Positions 1 through 8,175 of a stretch of DNA of 64,000 nucleotides are shown here, piece by piece. A program made the position numbers and the translations under genes. The DNA comes from Bradyrhizobium tropiciagri (GTDB lineage Bacteria; Pseudomonadota; Alphaproteobacteria; Rhizobiales; Xanthobacteraceae). The notes under the pieces are model-generated. The model worked only from the letters and a program-made list of their open reading frames with translations. It was not told the origin of the DNA and ran no database searches. The number at the start of each line of letters is the position of its first letter. The first letter of the stretch is position 1. Location of the stretch: assembly GCF_018130545.1 (NCBI RefSeq), contig NZ_JAFCKF010000016.1:1-64000 (forward strand). Direction: 5' to 3'.

Positions 1-996
1 TTCATCTTCATGGTGAAGAACACCAGCTACATGTTCGTCACCGGCCCCGACGTGGTGAAGACCGTCACCAACGAGGTAGTGACCGCCGAGGAACTCGGCG
101 GCGCCTCGGTGCATGCGACGCGCTCCTCGATCGCCGACGGTGCCTTCGAGAACGACGTCGACGCGCTGTTGCAGATGCGCCGGCTGATCGACTTCCTGCC
201 GTCGAACAACACCGACGGCGTGCCGGAATGGCCGAGCTTCGACGATATCGGTCGCCTCGACATGTCGCTCGACACGCTGATCCCGGACAATCCGAACAAG
301 CCCTACGACATGAAGGAGCTGATCCTGAAGGTCGTCGACGAGGGCGACTTCTTCGAGATCTCGGAGACCTTCGCCAAGAACATCGTCACCGGCTTCGGCC
401 GCATCGCCGGCCGCACCGTCGGCTTCGTCGCCAACCAGCCGATGGTGCTGGCGGGCGTGCTCGACTCGGATGCCTCGCGCAAGGCCGCGCGCTTTGTTCG
501 TTTTTGTGATGCCTTCAACATCCCGATCGTCACCTTCGTCGACGTGCCGGGCTTCCTGCCGGGCACCGCGCAGGAATATGGCGGCCTGATCAAGCACGGC
601 GCGAAACTCCTGTTCGCCTATTCGCAGTGCACGGTGCCGCTCGTCACCATCATCACCCGCAAGGCCTATGGCGGCGCCTTCGACGTGATGGCGTCGAAGG
701 AAATCGGCGCCGACATGAACTACGCCTGGCCAACCGCCCAGATCGCGGTGATGGGCGCCAAGGGCGCGGTGGAGATCATCTTCCGCTCAGACATCGGCGA
801 CCCCGACAAGATCGCGGCGCGCACGAAGGAATACGAAGACCGCTTCCTGTCGCCCTTCATCGCCGCCGAGCGCGGCTACATCGACGACGTCATCATGCCG
901 CATTCGACAAGAAAGCGGATCGCGCGGGCGCTGGCGATGTTGAAGGACAAGAAGGTCGAGATCCCGGCGAAGAAGCACGACAATCTGCCGTTGTGA
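1..996 (+). CDS. pccB: Propionyl-CoA carboxylase beta chain (C-terminal part)
   Basis: Biotin-dependent carboxyltransferase subunit that makes methylmalonyl-CoA from propionyl-CoA in the cytoplasm. The reading frame is open at base 1, so the 5' end lies outside the window; about 331 of the usual 510 residues are present. Most of the C-terminal carboxyltransferase domain is visible, including the conserved stretches [15 protein letters not shown] and [20 protein letters not shown], typical of the PccB/MccB branch and unlike AccD. It ends in TGA three bases before the next ORF. Identity is secure; propionyl over another short acyl-CoA is the family default and is not proven here. Confidence 0.93.
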   Translation, partial: FIFMVKNTSYMFVTGPDVVKTVTNEVVTAEELGGASVHATRSSIADGAFENDVDALLQMRRLIDFLPSNNTDGVPEWPSFDDIGRLDMSLDTLIPDNPNKPYDMKELILKVVDEGDFFEISETFAKNIVTGFGRIAGRTVGFVANQPMVLAGVLDSDASRKAARFVRFCDAFNIPIVTFVDVPGFLPGTAQEYGGLIKHGAKLLFAYSQCTVPLVTIITRKAYGGAFDVMASKEIGADMNYAWPTAQIAVMGAKGAVEIIFRSDIGDPDKIAARTKEYEDRFLSPFIAAERGYIDDVIMPHSTRKRIARALAMLKDKKVEIPAKKHDNLPL

Positions 997-999
997 GGG

Positions 1000-1548
1000 A
1001 TGGAGACGACCGTGGCAATGTGGCGTCGACGATCGAGGCTGTGGCAGAGCGCCAATCGATCGTGCGACCTGATATTGGGTGTGGTGTCCGCATTACTTGC
1101 GATGAACATAGCGTGCTTCGCGCGAGATACCGAGATGACGGTTACCGCCCGGACGTCAGAAGAGGCCGTTATCAATGGTTACGCATTTGCCGACAAGACA
1201 TGCGCGCCGATCGAGCTCCCAGAGCTCTTGCTCATAAAGCCGCCCAAATATGGGGCTGTTTGTTACCGTATCGAGGATTTCGAGGTGGCAAGCGACTCGG
1301 GGCTGGATCGAGCTTGCATCGGGCGCTGGGTCCGCGGCATAAGCGTTTTTTACCGAGCCCGATCTGGTTATAGCGGACCGGATAGCCTCCGATACGAAGC
1401 GATCGACCATCGAGGACGGGAGCGAGTGTCTGTTCGTGTCGAGGTCTTGCCCGGTCATTCAAACCCATCGGCCAGCGTTGACGGTTCTTCGCGCGAGTCA
1501 GCGATGTCGGCTGGGCCTATCCCTGCGTGCGTTGTGCCGGTGTCCTAA
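1000..1548 (+). CDS. Hypothetical exported protein with an Ig-like/cadherin-like domain
   Basis: A 182-residue protein starting 3 bases after the pccB stop; an in-frame ATG at 1018 is an alternative start. After a basic N-terminus there is one hydrophobic segment (about residues 22-40), a likely signal peptide or anchor. The mature part has four cysteines and a stretch around residues 120-150 (YRARSGYSGPDSLRYEAIDH) that resembles bacterial Ig-like/cadherin beta-sandwich modules in which a conserved D-S/T-hydrophobic-Y segment precedes the last strand. No enzyme motif is visible. It is less G+C-rich in codon use than pccB. It may be co-transcribed with pccB, but nothing links its job to carboxylation. 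Confidence 0.55.
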   Translation: METTVAMWRRRSRLWQSANRSCDLILGVVSALLAMNIACFARDTEMTVTARTSEEAVINGYAFADKTCAPIELPELLLIKPPKYGAVCYRIEDFEVASDSGLDRACIGRWVRGISVFYRARSGYSGPDSLRYEAIDHRGRERVSVRVEVLPGHSNPSASVDGSSRESAMSAGPIPACVVPVS

Positions 1549-1759
1549 GAACGTGCGGAGGGTTAGCGAACGTACCCGCCGCCTTCGCTCCGCGCGATCC
1601 GCAGCGGGTTGCATCGGTCATCAAGCGTTGAGCGGGCCAGCATCGATTTGAGCCTTGATCGGATGGCATGCTTGTGAAGCGTAGCGGTTCCTTGCGAAAA
1701 TGCACCCGGCGGGTTACGGCTTCCGCCGTCGCCTGACCCGCTCCGCAGGTTCGAATCCG

Positions 1760-2107
1760 ATGACCGAAGACGATCCGACCGACGAGATTTCCGAGATCGA
1801 GGCGCAGATCGAGGATCTGGCCGAGAGCGCCGAACGGTCCCGGCGGATCATTCTCGGGTCGAAGGTGGCAATCGGCGGTGGGTTTGCGTTGCTGCTCGCT
1901 GCGCTGCTTGGCCTGTTCAGTTCTGGTGAGACCGCAGCGCTCGGATCGATCGCGCTGGTGCTCGGCGGCATCGTCTCGCTCGGATCGAATGTCAGCACCT
2001 TGCAGCAGACCGAGGCCGCCATCAGCACCGCCGAGGCGCGTCGCGCGCGGCTGATCGGCAATATCGATCTTCGGCTGGTGCATGATGCGCCGCTGAAGCT
2101 GATGTGA
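1760..2107 (+). CDS. Small two-TM membrane protein, coiled-coil N-terminus
   Basis: Start taken at the ATG at 1760 (MTEDDPTDEISEIEAQ) rather than a longer upstream frame whose first 20 residues look non-coding. The 115-residue product has an acidic helical N-terminus of about 30 residues with heptad character, then two hydrophobic helices (residues about 33-52 and 57-73) joined by a short turn, and a basic C-terminal helix. This layout (coiled coil plus a membrane hairpin) gives no enzymatic clue. No homologue is recognised from the sequence alone. Confidence 0.6.
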   Translation: MTEDDPTDEISEIEAQIEDLAESAERSRRIILGSKVAIGGGFALLLAALLGLFSSGETAALGSIALVLGGIVSLGSNVSTLQQTEAAISTAEARRARLIGNIDLRLVHDAPLKLM

Positions 2108-2295
2108 CCGACATCACGCATCCAACTGCGACTCACAGCCGGCAGAACGCGCGCCCGATCCGGTGTGCTCGCAATACAAATCACGGAGAGCCATGCAACC
2201 AAAAAGTTTGTCAGCATGGAACCACACTTCGCGGATTGAAAACCCGAGCGAATGCGGTATCTGGGACGTTCTGCTTATGGAAATGGAGTTGTCAC

Positions 2296-2658
2296 GTGCT
2301 TTCACGCTTTGCCACGGCTTTGATCCCGGCCATCGTTCTTGCGACATCGCTTCCGGCGTATTCCGCGCCGTTGGTTCCCGGCGATTTGCAGGCACAGGTC
2401 CCGTCTGCCACGCACAAGGTTTGGTGTCATCATGGCTATTGCGACGGCGGTGGAGGCGGCGGAGCGGCGGTGGGCGGATTGATCGGCGGCCTGATCGGCG
2501 GCGCCATTATCGCCGGTGCGGCGAACGCCGCAGCTCAGCAGGACGCTGCCGCAGCAGCGCAGCAGCATGATGCCTACTGCGCGCAGCGGTACCGCTCCTA
2601 TGATCCCGGCAGCGGCACGTTCCAGGGCAAGGACGGCCGGCGTTATCCTTGCCGGTAA
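2296..2658 (+). CDS. BA14K-family secreted small protein
   Basis: The GTG at 2296 is chosen as start because it has a GGAG seven bases upstream and opens directly into a signal peptide (LSRFATALIPAIVLATSLPAYSA); a longer frame upstream is non-signal and compositionally odd. The mature protein has a Gly/Ala-rich segment (GGGGGGAAVGGLIGGLIGG) that may insert in or cross the membrane as a glycine-zipper helix, then a C-terminal domain ending CAQRYRSYDPGSGTFQGKDG and a final Cys, the BA14K signature. BA14K proteins of rhizobia and Brucella are small envelope proteins, immunoreactive in Brucella, of unclear function; two conserved Cys probably form a disulfide. Confidence 0.8.
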   Translation: MLSRFATALIPAIVLATSLPAYSAPLVPGDLQAQVPSATHKVWCHHGYCDGGGGGGAAVGGLIGGLIGGAIIAGAANAAAQQDAAAAAQQHDAYCAQRYRSYDPGSGTFQGKDGRRYPCR

Positions 2659-2789
2659 GATGACAATCGCGAGGGCGCCGCGCCTTCGGAACTTTCTTCG
2701 CCGACAGGCGATGGGATAAAATGAAGCGGAGCGTGTATCGTAGAGACACGCTCCGCGAATTCAGTCTCCGGACGGCGTACGCAATCCAT

Positions 2790-2819
2790 TGCTCTTGGAC
2801 CAACTGCTCTTGGACCAAC
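2790..2819 (+). repeat. Perfect 15-bp tandem duplication
   Basis: TGCTCTTGGACCAAC occurs twice head to tail just before the acetyltransferase gene. If the upstream ATG at 2721 were used it would be translated as a CSWTN repeat; as the gene more likely starts at 2838, it sits in the leader. Confidence 0.85.
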
Positions 2820-2837
2820 GAGAGCCAAAGCACGCGC

Positions 2838-3374
2838 ATGATCGAGACGCCGCGCCTTCGACTCCACCATTGGAACGACCGCCATCGCGACGCGTTCGCG
2901 GCGATGCATGACGATGCCGAGGTCATGGCCGATTATGGCGGGCCCGTCAGCCGGGCAGAGAGCGACCGGAAATTCGAGCGATACGTTGCCGCACAGCGCG
3001 ATCACGGCACGTCGCGATGGGCCGTCGAGACGCTCGACGGTGCATTCCTGGGCTATGCCGGCGTGATGCCGCGATTGTCGAGCGATCATCCGCTCGGCGC
3101 GCATGCTGAGATCGGCTGGCGCTTCACCCGCAACGCCTGGGGACACGGCTACGCGACGGAGAGCGCGAGGGCCGCGCTGCTGCATGCCGTTCATCACGTC
3201 GGCCTGGGCGAGATCGTGTCCTACACCAGTCCCGACAACGCGCGCTCCGAGGCCGTTATGACGAGGCTCGATCTTGTCCGCGACCCCGCGCGCGACTTCA
3301 CGACGCTGACGTCGCGCGGCGAGCCGTGGCGGGGGCTCGTCTGGGCCGTGCCGGCGGGATGGCCGGGTGGCTGA
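2838..3374 (+). CDS. GNAT-family N-acetyltransferase (RimJ/RimL type)
   Basis: Cytoplasmic acetyl-CoA-dependent N-acetyltransferase of unknown substrate. The start at 2838 gives MIETPRLRLHHW, the standard N-terminal strand of the Acetyltransf_3 group; the frame stays open to an ATG at 2721, but those 39 residues contain a translated tandem repeat and are unlike the family. The 178 residues include the acetyl-CoA-binding helix region IGWRFTRNAWGHGYATESAR (family pattern hG-h-h-x4-W-G-x-G-Y-A-T-E) and a following strand-helix with N and S residues (SPDNARSEAVMTRL). The family acts on ribosomal protein N-termini, aminoglycosides or small amines; the sequence does not decide which. Confidence 0.85.
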   Translation: MIETPRLRLHHWNDRHRDAFAAMHDDAEVMADYGGPVSRAESDRKFERYVAAQRDHGTSRWAVETLDGAFLGYAGVMPRLSSDHPLGAHAEIGWRFTRNAWGHGYATESARAALLHAVHHVGLGEIVSYTSPDNARSEAVMTRLDLVRDPARDFTTLTSRGEPWRGLVWAVPAGWPGG

Positions 3375-3553
3375 TTTGGCTGTCGGGCAAATCAAATCGC
3401 GGCGCGTATCAGATGACCATCGTCACTGGCAGGAAGGCATTCGCGCGCGGCCTATACCCACGTCACCGGGATCGAATGCCGGGGCGCACCGGGAATGAAC
3501 GATCCTGATCACGGAGCGACGGTCCAGGCAGTCCTGAATTGGGGATCGGCAAG

Positions 3554-4525
3554 ATGACGCAAGCAAATCTTGTGGTCACGACTACGTCTCACGACAATCT
3601 TGTACGATTTCCCGTGAGCAGTCAGGGCAGCGCATACGAAGTCACGCAGCTTGGCAGAGGTCGGATATGGCAAACCCGGACGGTCGCAAGATTGGGCGAC
3701 TTCACGGCCATCGTCGGTGGTTTCACGGTCGGTCTGCGCAGTTGCGGCGTTTTCAGCGGCAAGCGCCTGACCCTTGTGCTGCCGTTCGGCTTTACCGAGA
3801 AGGTGCGGTGCGGGCCGTTCGATGCCTCTCCGGGCGGCATCTATTTTTGCCCTCCGGGCGCAGAACATGACATCGCCTATTTCGGTCGCGCCTCCTATGC
3901 CGCAATTTCCGTCGACCCCGGCGATCTGGCCACGGTTCTCGGCGGTGAGCCGCGCCTGAGCGACCCCGAGTTCTGGATTGCACGGCGATGGCTGCAGCCG
4001 GATCCGCAGGTAGGCGTGATGGTGCAGCGTCGATTGAACGACATCGTGGCGTGCCTCGATCAGACTCAAGCCGAGCTCTCACCTGCCGCGACGGACTTCT
4101 GGAGGCGGTCGATCATTGAAGCGATCTCGGTGGCCGTTCTGCGTGCCCTGCCTCCCGTTCGCGAGCGGGCGGTTCGCAACTATTCGAAGCTGGTTCGCGA
4201 CGCCGAGCGCTATTTGGAAGCGCGGTCCGCGCGACCGGTTCACATCTCGGAAATCTGCCGCGCCTTGAACGTATCGCGGCGTGGCCTGCACCGCGCGTTC
4301 GAGGAAACCCTGGGCGTCGGTCCAATCGCTTATCTTCGTCGCAAGCAGCTTCATGCCGTCTATAGCGCTCTCGCGCGAGGCGACGCGAAGTCCGTGACGG
4401 ATGTCGCCTTGGAGCATGGCTTCACCGAACTGGGGCGATTATCGCGAACGTACAATTCATTGTTTGGAGAACTGCCGTCGCAGACGCTCCGGCGCAGTCA
4501 AGGCAGTGCTGCGCTACGCCAATGA
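3554..4525 (+). CDS. AraC-family transcriptional regulator
   Basis: DNA-binding regulator of about 323 residues; the ATG at 3554 is preferred to a TTG at 3539. The N-terminal 200 residues form a cupin-like sensing domain of the AraC_binding type. The C-terminal 100 residues carry two helix-turn-helix motifs: the first near ISEICRALNVSRRGLHRAFEETLG, the second near SVTDVALEHGFTELGRLSRTYNSLFGELPS, with the family G-F before the second recognition helix. No operon partner lies directly downstream on the same strand. The effector and targets cannot be read from the sequence. Confidence 0.85.
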   Translation: MTQANLVVTTTSHDNLVRFPVSSQGSAYEVTQLGRGRIWQTRTVARLGDFTAIVGGFTVGLRSCGVFSGKRLTLVLPFGFTEKVRCGPFDASPGGIYFCPPGAEHDIAYFGRASYAAISVDPGDLATVLGGEPRLSDPEFWIARRWLQPDPQVGVMVQRRLNDIVACLDQTQAELSPAATDFWRRSIIEAISVAVLRALPPVRERAVRNYSKLVRDAERYLEARSARPVHISEICRALNVSRRGLHRAFEETLGVGPIAYLRRKQLHAVYSALARGDAKSVTDVALEHGFTELGRLSRTYNSLFGELPSQTLRRSQGSAALRQ

Positions 4526-4577
4526 CCGCCGCGGGCGAATGCGGACGTTTGACTCACTGCGACAACACATACTCGGC

Positions 4578-4603
4578 GTCGTTCCCGCCTTCGCCGGGAC
4601 GAC
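4578..4603. repeat. REP-like intergenic palindrome, single unit
   Basis: GTCGTTCCCGCCTTCGCCGGGACGAC is an imperfect palindrome between convergent genes. It closely resembles each arm of the larger element at 16063-16190, so it belongs to a dispersed intergenic repeat family. Confidence 0.7.
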
Positions 4604-4621
4604 GGTGGAAGATGTCGCTCC

Positions 4622-4972
4622 TTACTTCCCCGCCAGCGGCACGTAGTCGTATTCGCCGACACCTTGCAGGATCAAGAACGTCAGCGATGTCGCGCCGGCG
4701 TTGGTGACGAGGTGCGGGCGGGTCGGGCGGACGGCGTAGACCTCGCCGACCTTCAGGTTCACTTCCTCTTTCGGCTCCTGCAGGAACAGCCGCATCTGGC
4801 CTTCCAGCACATAGAACGTGTCGGAGATGTTGCTGTGGGTATGCCACGGCACCTTTTGGGTCGGCGACAGTTGCAGCTCCACGATGCGGAAGCCGGGACG
4901 GGCGGCGTGCAGGGCGCGGCGCTCGACCTCGTAGAGGTGGCTGGCATCCTTGAGCGGTTGTCCTGACTTCAT
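4622..4972 (-). CDS. Cupin-domain protein
   Basis: A 116-residue single-domain cupin. Motif 1 is represented by PWHTHSNISDTFYVLEGQ, with two metal-ligand histidines (WHTH) and the family glutamate/glycine, and motif 2 by PTRPHLVTNAG, with the third histidine, so a metal-binding beta-barrel is expected. Small cupins of this kind act as isomerases, dioxygenases or ligand sensors; the substrate is not evident. It is convergent with the AraC gene and divergent from the His-rich exported protein at 5257. Confidence 0.82.
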   Translation of the reverse strand: MKSGQPLKDASHLYEVERRALHAARPGFRIVELQLSPTQKVPWHTHSNISDTFYVLEGQMRLFLQEPKEEVNLKVGEVYAVRPTRPHLVTNAGATSLTFLILQGVGEYDYVPLAGK

Positions 4973-5127
4973 GGCGGCCTCCCGGAGATGTTGTTGTGGT
5001 GTGCGATGCTAGTTCGGTTCGGGCCTTCGCGAAACGGTCGGAGTGTGCATGACGGGCAGGACGCGCGCGCGTATGTCGACATCAAGAGCTGGTGCTCGCG
5101 GACGAGGCGTCGTCGTCGTGATGCTTG

Positions 5128-5139
5128 TGTGACGTCACA
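5128..5139. promoter_or_regulatory. Perfect palindrome TGTGACGTCACA, putative operator
   Basis: A 12-bp perfect palindrome in the divergent intergenic region between the cupin gene and the His-rich protein gene, 118 bp ahead of the latter. A near copy in almost the same wider context occurs at 38453-38464 ahead of a hydratase gene. The recurrence suggests a regulator-binding site; the regulator is unknown, and the half-site spacing is shorter than for CRP. Confidence 0.45.
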
Positions 5140-5256
5140 ACGTCGACAACGCATCGAGTTCCGTCAAACGTGAATGCGTGGTTCAGCAAGCGTTCAGGTC
5201 GCGGCGAAAAAACTCACTGACTTGGTAGGTCCAACCCAGCAACAAAGGGAAACTCG

Positions 5257-5586
5257 ATGGAACGCAGGGATTTTCTGAAGATCGCCTTCGCCGTCGCTGC
5301 CTGTGCGGCCGCCTTCACAGCGACCGTCCAGGCCGCGCCGCTCGCACCGCTTCCTCTCACCCAGGACGCACGCTCGCCGGCAGGCAGCGATGCGCATCCG
5401 GCCGTCACCACGAGTGACGAAGTCGGCCGCCTGAAGCCTCAGCAAGTGCATTGGCGTCATGGCCATCACGGCTGGCATCACCGCCACTGGCACCATCGGC
5501 ACTGGCATCACCGGCATTGGCACCACAGGCATTGGGGGTGGAGGCATCACCATTGGCACAGGCATCATCATTGGCGCCGCTGGTGA
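5257..5586 (+). CDS. Histidine-rich Tat-exported protein
   Basis: A 109-residue protein beginning MERRDFLKIAFAVAACAAAF, a textbook twin-arginine signal with cleavage expected near VQAAP. After a spacer with no clear fold, the C-terminal half is almost entirely His/Trp/Arg, built from tandem copies of a five-residue unit (H-W-H-H-R type) encoded by a repeated 15-18 bp DNA unit. It probably binds transition metals in the periplasm. Tat export of such a short His-rich chain would be consistent with loading of metal before export; that is inference. An AAGGGA stands upstream of the ATG. Confidence 0.75.
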   Translation: MERRDFLKIAFAVAACAAAFTATVQAAPLAPLPLTQDARSPAGSDAHPAVTTSDEVGRLKPQQVHWRHGHHGWHHRHWHHRHWHHRHWHHRHWGWRHHHWHRHHHWRRW

Positions 5587-5653
5587 TTGAACCGCCTGAT
5601 ATCCGCGCGAGACGTAGCTTCAACTGCAGTGGTTTCAACGGAAAGGATTGCTG

Positions 5654-5899
5654 ATGAAAATTCTTGCTGCGTCCGCGCTTGCGCTTGGACTTGGTCTGGC
5701 GGCGATGTCTGCGTCACAGGCCATGCCGATCGCGCCGCTCAATCCGACCCAGGCCGCATCCGACAACACCATTCGCGTTGCCGGCGGCTGCGGCCCGGGT
5801 TGGCACCGCGGTCCCTATGGCGGCTGCCGTCCGATGTACAATTGCCCGCCCGGCTGGCACTCGGGCCCGTTCGGCCGTCACTGCTTCCGCAATTGGTAA
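5654..5899 (+). CDS. GCG/CRPN-type small Cys-rich secreted protein
   Basis: The ATG at 5654 has AAAGGA six bases upstream. The 81-residue product starts with a signal peptide (MKILAASALALGLGLAAMSASQA) and continues as a Gly/Cys/Trp-rich chain with GGCGPGWHRGPYGGCRP, then CPPGWHSGPFGRHC. This matches the rhizobial family annotated by its GCG...CRP(N) prefix; six cysteines probably form disulfides. Function is unknown. It shares the motif with the gene at 5998-6267 on the other strand, to which it is convergent across a shared terminator. Confidence 0.78.
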   Translation: MKILAASALALGLGLAAMSASQAMPIAPLNPTQAASDNTIRVAGGCGPGWHRGPYGGCRPMYNCPPGWHSGPFGRHCFRNW

Positions 5900-5952
5900 G
5901 CCTTTGACCACGGTGGGCAGCAGCGTGCCTTCCGCGGTCATCACAAAAGAAA

Positions 5953-5977
5953 AACCCCGCGCGAGGCGGGGTTTTGT
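5953..5977. terminator. Bidirectional intrinsic terminator
   Basis: A CCCCGC...GCGGGG stem with a GA-containing loop is flanked by an A-run on the left and a T-run on the right, so it can end transcripts from both the plus-strand gene ending at 5899 and the minus-strand gene ending at 5998. Confidence 0.85.
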
Positions 5978-5997
5978 TTGCTCGGGATGTGCCGCGA

Positions 5998-6267
5998 TCA
6001 GATCGGGCGGCAACGGCCGTAGCGCCAGGCGAAGCCATAGGGGCAAGCGCGGACGCGCGGCGCCACCACGACCGCGCCGGGTGCGACGACGACGGGGCGC
6101 TCAACCACGACCGGGCCTGGTGCGACGACGACGGGACCACGATTCCGGACGCAGCCGCCATAGGGACCGCGATGCCAGCCCGGGCCGCAGCCACCGGCCG
6201 CATCCGCTGCACTGATGCCGGCGAATGCGGTCGTCACCAAAACGGCTGCTGCAAAAAGATACTTCAT
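5998..6267 (-). CDS. GCG/CRPN-type small secreted protein with Val-Pro repeats
   Basis: The start at 6267 has AGGAG upstream and gives a signal peptide (MKYLFAAAVLVTTAFAGISAADA). The mature protein opens GGCGPGWHRGPYGGC, the same motif as the neighbour at 5654, then contains four imperfect repeats of PVVVAPG(P/A)VVV type, and ends RACPYGFAWRYGRC. The repeats suggest an extended envelope- or wall-associated segment between two Cys-containing ends. Function unknown. Confidence 0.78.
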   Translation of the reverse strand: MKYLFAAAVLVTTAFAGISAADAAGGCGPGWHRGPYGGCVRNRGPVVVAPGPVVVERPVVVAPGAVVVAPRVRACPYGFAWRYGRCRPI

Positions 6268-6575
6268 GACTTCTCCTTTTATTTGGGCCGCGCTGCGGCA
6301 CCGCAACAAACTTTGAGATTACCGATTCGCCCGGCGGGATCATTGCAGAAGCCGTGCCCGATGTCGCCGAACATAATGTTGCGGGCTGAATGCAACATGA
6401 ATGTTGCAGCTCACACCTGCGTCAGTCCGCCGCAAGCATGCTCAATATCATTTCGAAATATTTCGCAGGCGCGTGCAGTGAAGCGCAGAGAGGGCGCAAA
6501 AGTATCGGAGAGCGAGACAAGTGTGATCCATCGGCGCGCGAATGACCGTGGCGATGCCGGCGCGGCAGCGCGACG
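6268..6575. other. 308-bp intergenic region
   Basis: No convincing gene on either strand. It holds the ribosome-binding site and promoter region of the minus-strand gene ending at 5998, including the ATGTTGC half-site cluster described separately. Confidence 0.6.
6376..6407. promoter_or_regulatory. Three alternating ATGTTGC half-sites
   Basis: ATGTTGC at 6376-6382, its inverse GCAACAT at 6392-6398, and ATGTTGC again at 6401-6407. The last two form a perfect 7-bp inverted repeat with a 2-bp centre. The cluster lies about 110 bp upstream of the minus-strand gene starting at 6267, a position suited to a dimeric regulator. Confidence 0.45.
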
Positions 6576-7271
6576 CTACTCGCCCGCGCCGAACAGCGCC
6601 GCGAACCGCTTCTCGCCGTTGCGCGAGAAATTGACCACGCGGCTGCCGGGCGTCGCATCACGCGCGGCCCATTTCAATGCGGTGAAGCGGTCCATCATCG
6701 CTGCCCCCAGCGTGCCGGCGAGATGGTGCCGCCGCTCGCTCCAGTCGAGGCAAGCCTTGCACACCGGACGGCGCGGATGCGTCAGCGCATCGGCGTCGAT
6801 CTGCAGTTCCTCGGCCATGAAGCGCTTGCCTTCGCCGGTCAGCTCGATCGCCTGCTTGCTCTGGCGCACCAGCTTCTGCCGTTTCATGCTGTCGAGCATC
6901 TGCACGCCGAGATCGCCGGCGAGATGGTCGTAGCAGATGCGGGCGCGGCGCAGCGCCGGATCCTTCGGCCCGGTGCGCACGCGCATATGGCCGGCGCGGG
7001 CGGCGATGCCCTGCAAGCCTTCGAGCACGTCGGCGACGTCGGGGTCGGAGAGGCGGTAGTAGCGGTGGCGGCCCTGCTTCTCGGGCTCGATCAGCCCGCC
7101 GGCTTCGAGCTTGGCGAGGTGTGAGCTCGCGGTCTGCGGCGTGATGCCGGCCTCCTGCGCCAGCTCGCTCGCGGTCAGCGCGCGGCCGGTCATCAGCGCG
7201 GTCAGCATGTTGCAGCGTGCGGGATCGCCGACCAAAGCGGCGATCCGGGAGATGTCGGGTCCTGCTTTCAT
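6576..7271 (-). CDS. ArsR-type winged-helix regulator with extended C-terminus
   Basis: Cytoplasmic DNA-binding protein of 231 residues. Residues 1-90 form an ArsR-like winged helix: ALVGDPARCNMLTALM, then the recognition region ELAQEAGITPQTASSHLAKLEAGGL and the wing around KQGRHRYYRLSD. The remaining 140 residues include a Cys pair near CKACLDW, with His residues nearby (RRHHLAG), that could bind metal or sense redox, though the classic ArsR metal site ELCVCDL is absent. No operon partner is evident; the nearest divergent gene (7430) encodes a NIPSNAP-type protein and is a plausible target. Confidence 0.83.
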   Translation of the reverse strand: MKAGPDISRIAALVGDPARCNMLTALMTGRALTASELAQEAGITPQTASSHLAKLEAGGLIEPEKQGRHRYYRLSDPDVADVLEGLQGIAARAGHMRVRTGPKDPALRRARICYDHLAGDLGVQMLDSMKRQKLVRQSKQAIELTGEGKRFMAEELQIDADALTHPRRPVCKACLDWSERRHHLAGTLGAAMMDRFTALKWAARDATPGSRVVNFSRNGEKRFAALFGAGE

Positions 7272-7327
7272 AGTTCGATGATAGCCGAAGCATCGCGTCC
7301 GGACAAGCGGGTAGTCTTCACCGTGCC

Positions 7328-7409
7328 GTCATTGCGAGGCGCGCAGCGACGAAGCAATCCATGCCAACGCGAGTGGGCCCATGGATTGCGTCACTGCGCT
7401 CGCATTGAC
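7328..7409. repeat. Bradyrhizobium-style intergenic inverted repeat
   Basis: Two imperfect arms related to GTCATTGCGAG...GAAGCAATCCAT, facing each other about a central GCCCA. The arms pair as GAAGCAATCCAT against ATGGATTGCGTC with further pairing outside. This type of element recurs between genes in related genomes (established for the genus in general; not searched here). Confidence 0.7.
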
Positions 7410-7429
7410 TGAAAACAGAGGACATCTCA

Positions 7430-7738
7430 ATGACCGTCACCGTCTTCATCCGTTATCAGCTCGATCCGTTCAAGCGCGCGATGTTCGAGGAGTATTCGCG
7501 GAACTGGCTCTCGATCATCCCGCGCTGCGGCGGTGATCTGCTCGGCTACTGGATGCCGCATGAGGGCACCAACAATATCGGCTTCGCGCTGATCTCGTTC
7601 GAAAGCCTCGCCGCCTATGAGGCCTATCGCGCGCGGCTGCGCCAGGACAAGGAGGGCGTGGCAAACTTCAACTTCGCGGAAGAAAACCGCTTCATTCTCG
7701 CGGAGGAGCGCACATTTCTGCGCAAGGTCGAGCTATAG
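7430..7738 (+). CDS. NIPSNAP-family protein
   Basis: A 102-residue ferredoxin-like alpha/beta-barrel (dimeric ABM fold) protein. [41 protein letters not shown] has the start strand, helix and Gly pattern of small bacterial NIPSNAP members. The biochemical role of the family is unresolved; many are encoded beside oxidoreductases. It is followed after 30 bp by a second ABM-fold gene on the same strand, which suggests a two-gene operon. Confidence 0.78.
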   Translation: MTVTVFIRYQLDPFKRAMFEEYSRNWLSIIPRCGGDLLGYWMPHEGTNNIGFALISFESLAAYEAYRARLRQDKEGVANFNFAEENRFILAEERTFLRKVEL

Positions 7739-7768
7739 TGGCGCGACAACAACGGAGCGGAGGCGCCC

Positions 7769-8119
7769 ATGATCGCCGTGATCTTCGAAGTCTGGCCGAA
7801 GCCGGAGCACCGACAGCAATATTTCGATCTGGCCGCCGAGCTGAAGCCGATCCTGCAGGAGATCGATGGCTTCATCTCGGTCGAGCGGTTCGAGAGCATC
7901 ACCGAGCGGGGCAAGTTCGTGTCGCTGTCATTCTTCCGCGACGAAGCCGCAGTGGCGGCATGGCGCAACACCATCGAGCATCGCCGTACCCAGGCCAAGG
8001 GCCGCGCGCGGATTTTTGACGACTATCGCCTGCGCGTTGCGAGCGTGATCAGGGACTACGGTTTGAACGAACGCGATCAGGCGCCAAAAGATAGTCGTGC
8101 GGTGCACGAGCCGCACTAG
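7769..8119 (+). CDS. Antibiotic-biosynthesis-monooxygenase-fold protein
   Basis: A 116-residue protein with the ABM domain: VIFEVWPKPEHRQQYFDLAAELKPILQEIDGFISVERFES then LSFFRDEAAVAAWRNTIEHRRTQ, containing the characteristic W-x-N/H pattern of heme-degrading and quinone-forming ABM monooxygenases. Paired with the NIPSNAP gene upstream. A role in heme degradation or detoxification is possible, but no substrate is indicated. Confidence 0.82.
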   Translation: MIAVIFEVWPKPEHRQQYFDLAAELKPILQEIDGFISVERFESITERGKFVSLSFFRDEAAVAAWRNTIEHRRTQAKGRARIFDDYRLRVASVIRDYGLNERDQAPKDSRAVHEPH

Positions 8120-8175
8120 TACCGCCAAGCCTGCGTGCCTATCTGTGCGCGGCCAACGACATCAGGGAGCGACCC

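Noticed and set aside
1740-1762. GGTTCGAATCC, looks like a tRNA T-arm
   Set aside because: No matching stem, anticodon arm or acceptor can be formed nearby; not a tRNA or clear remnant.
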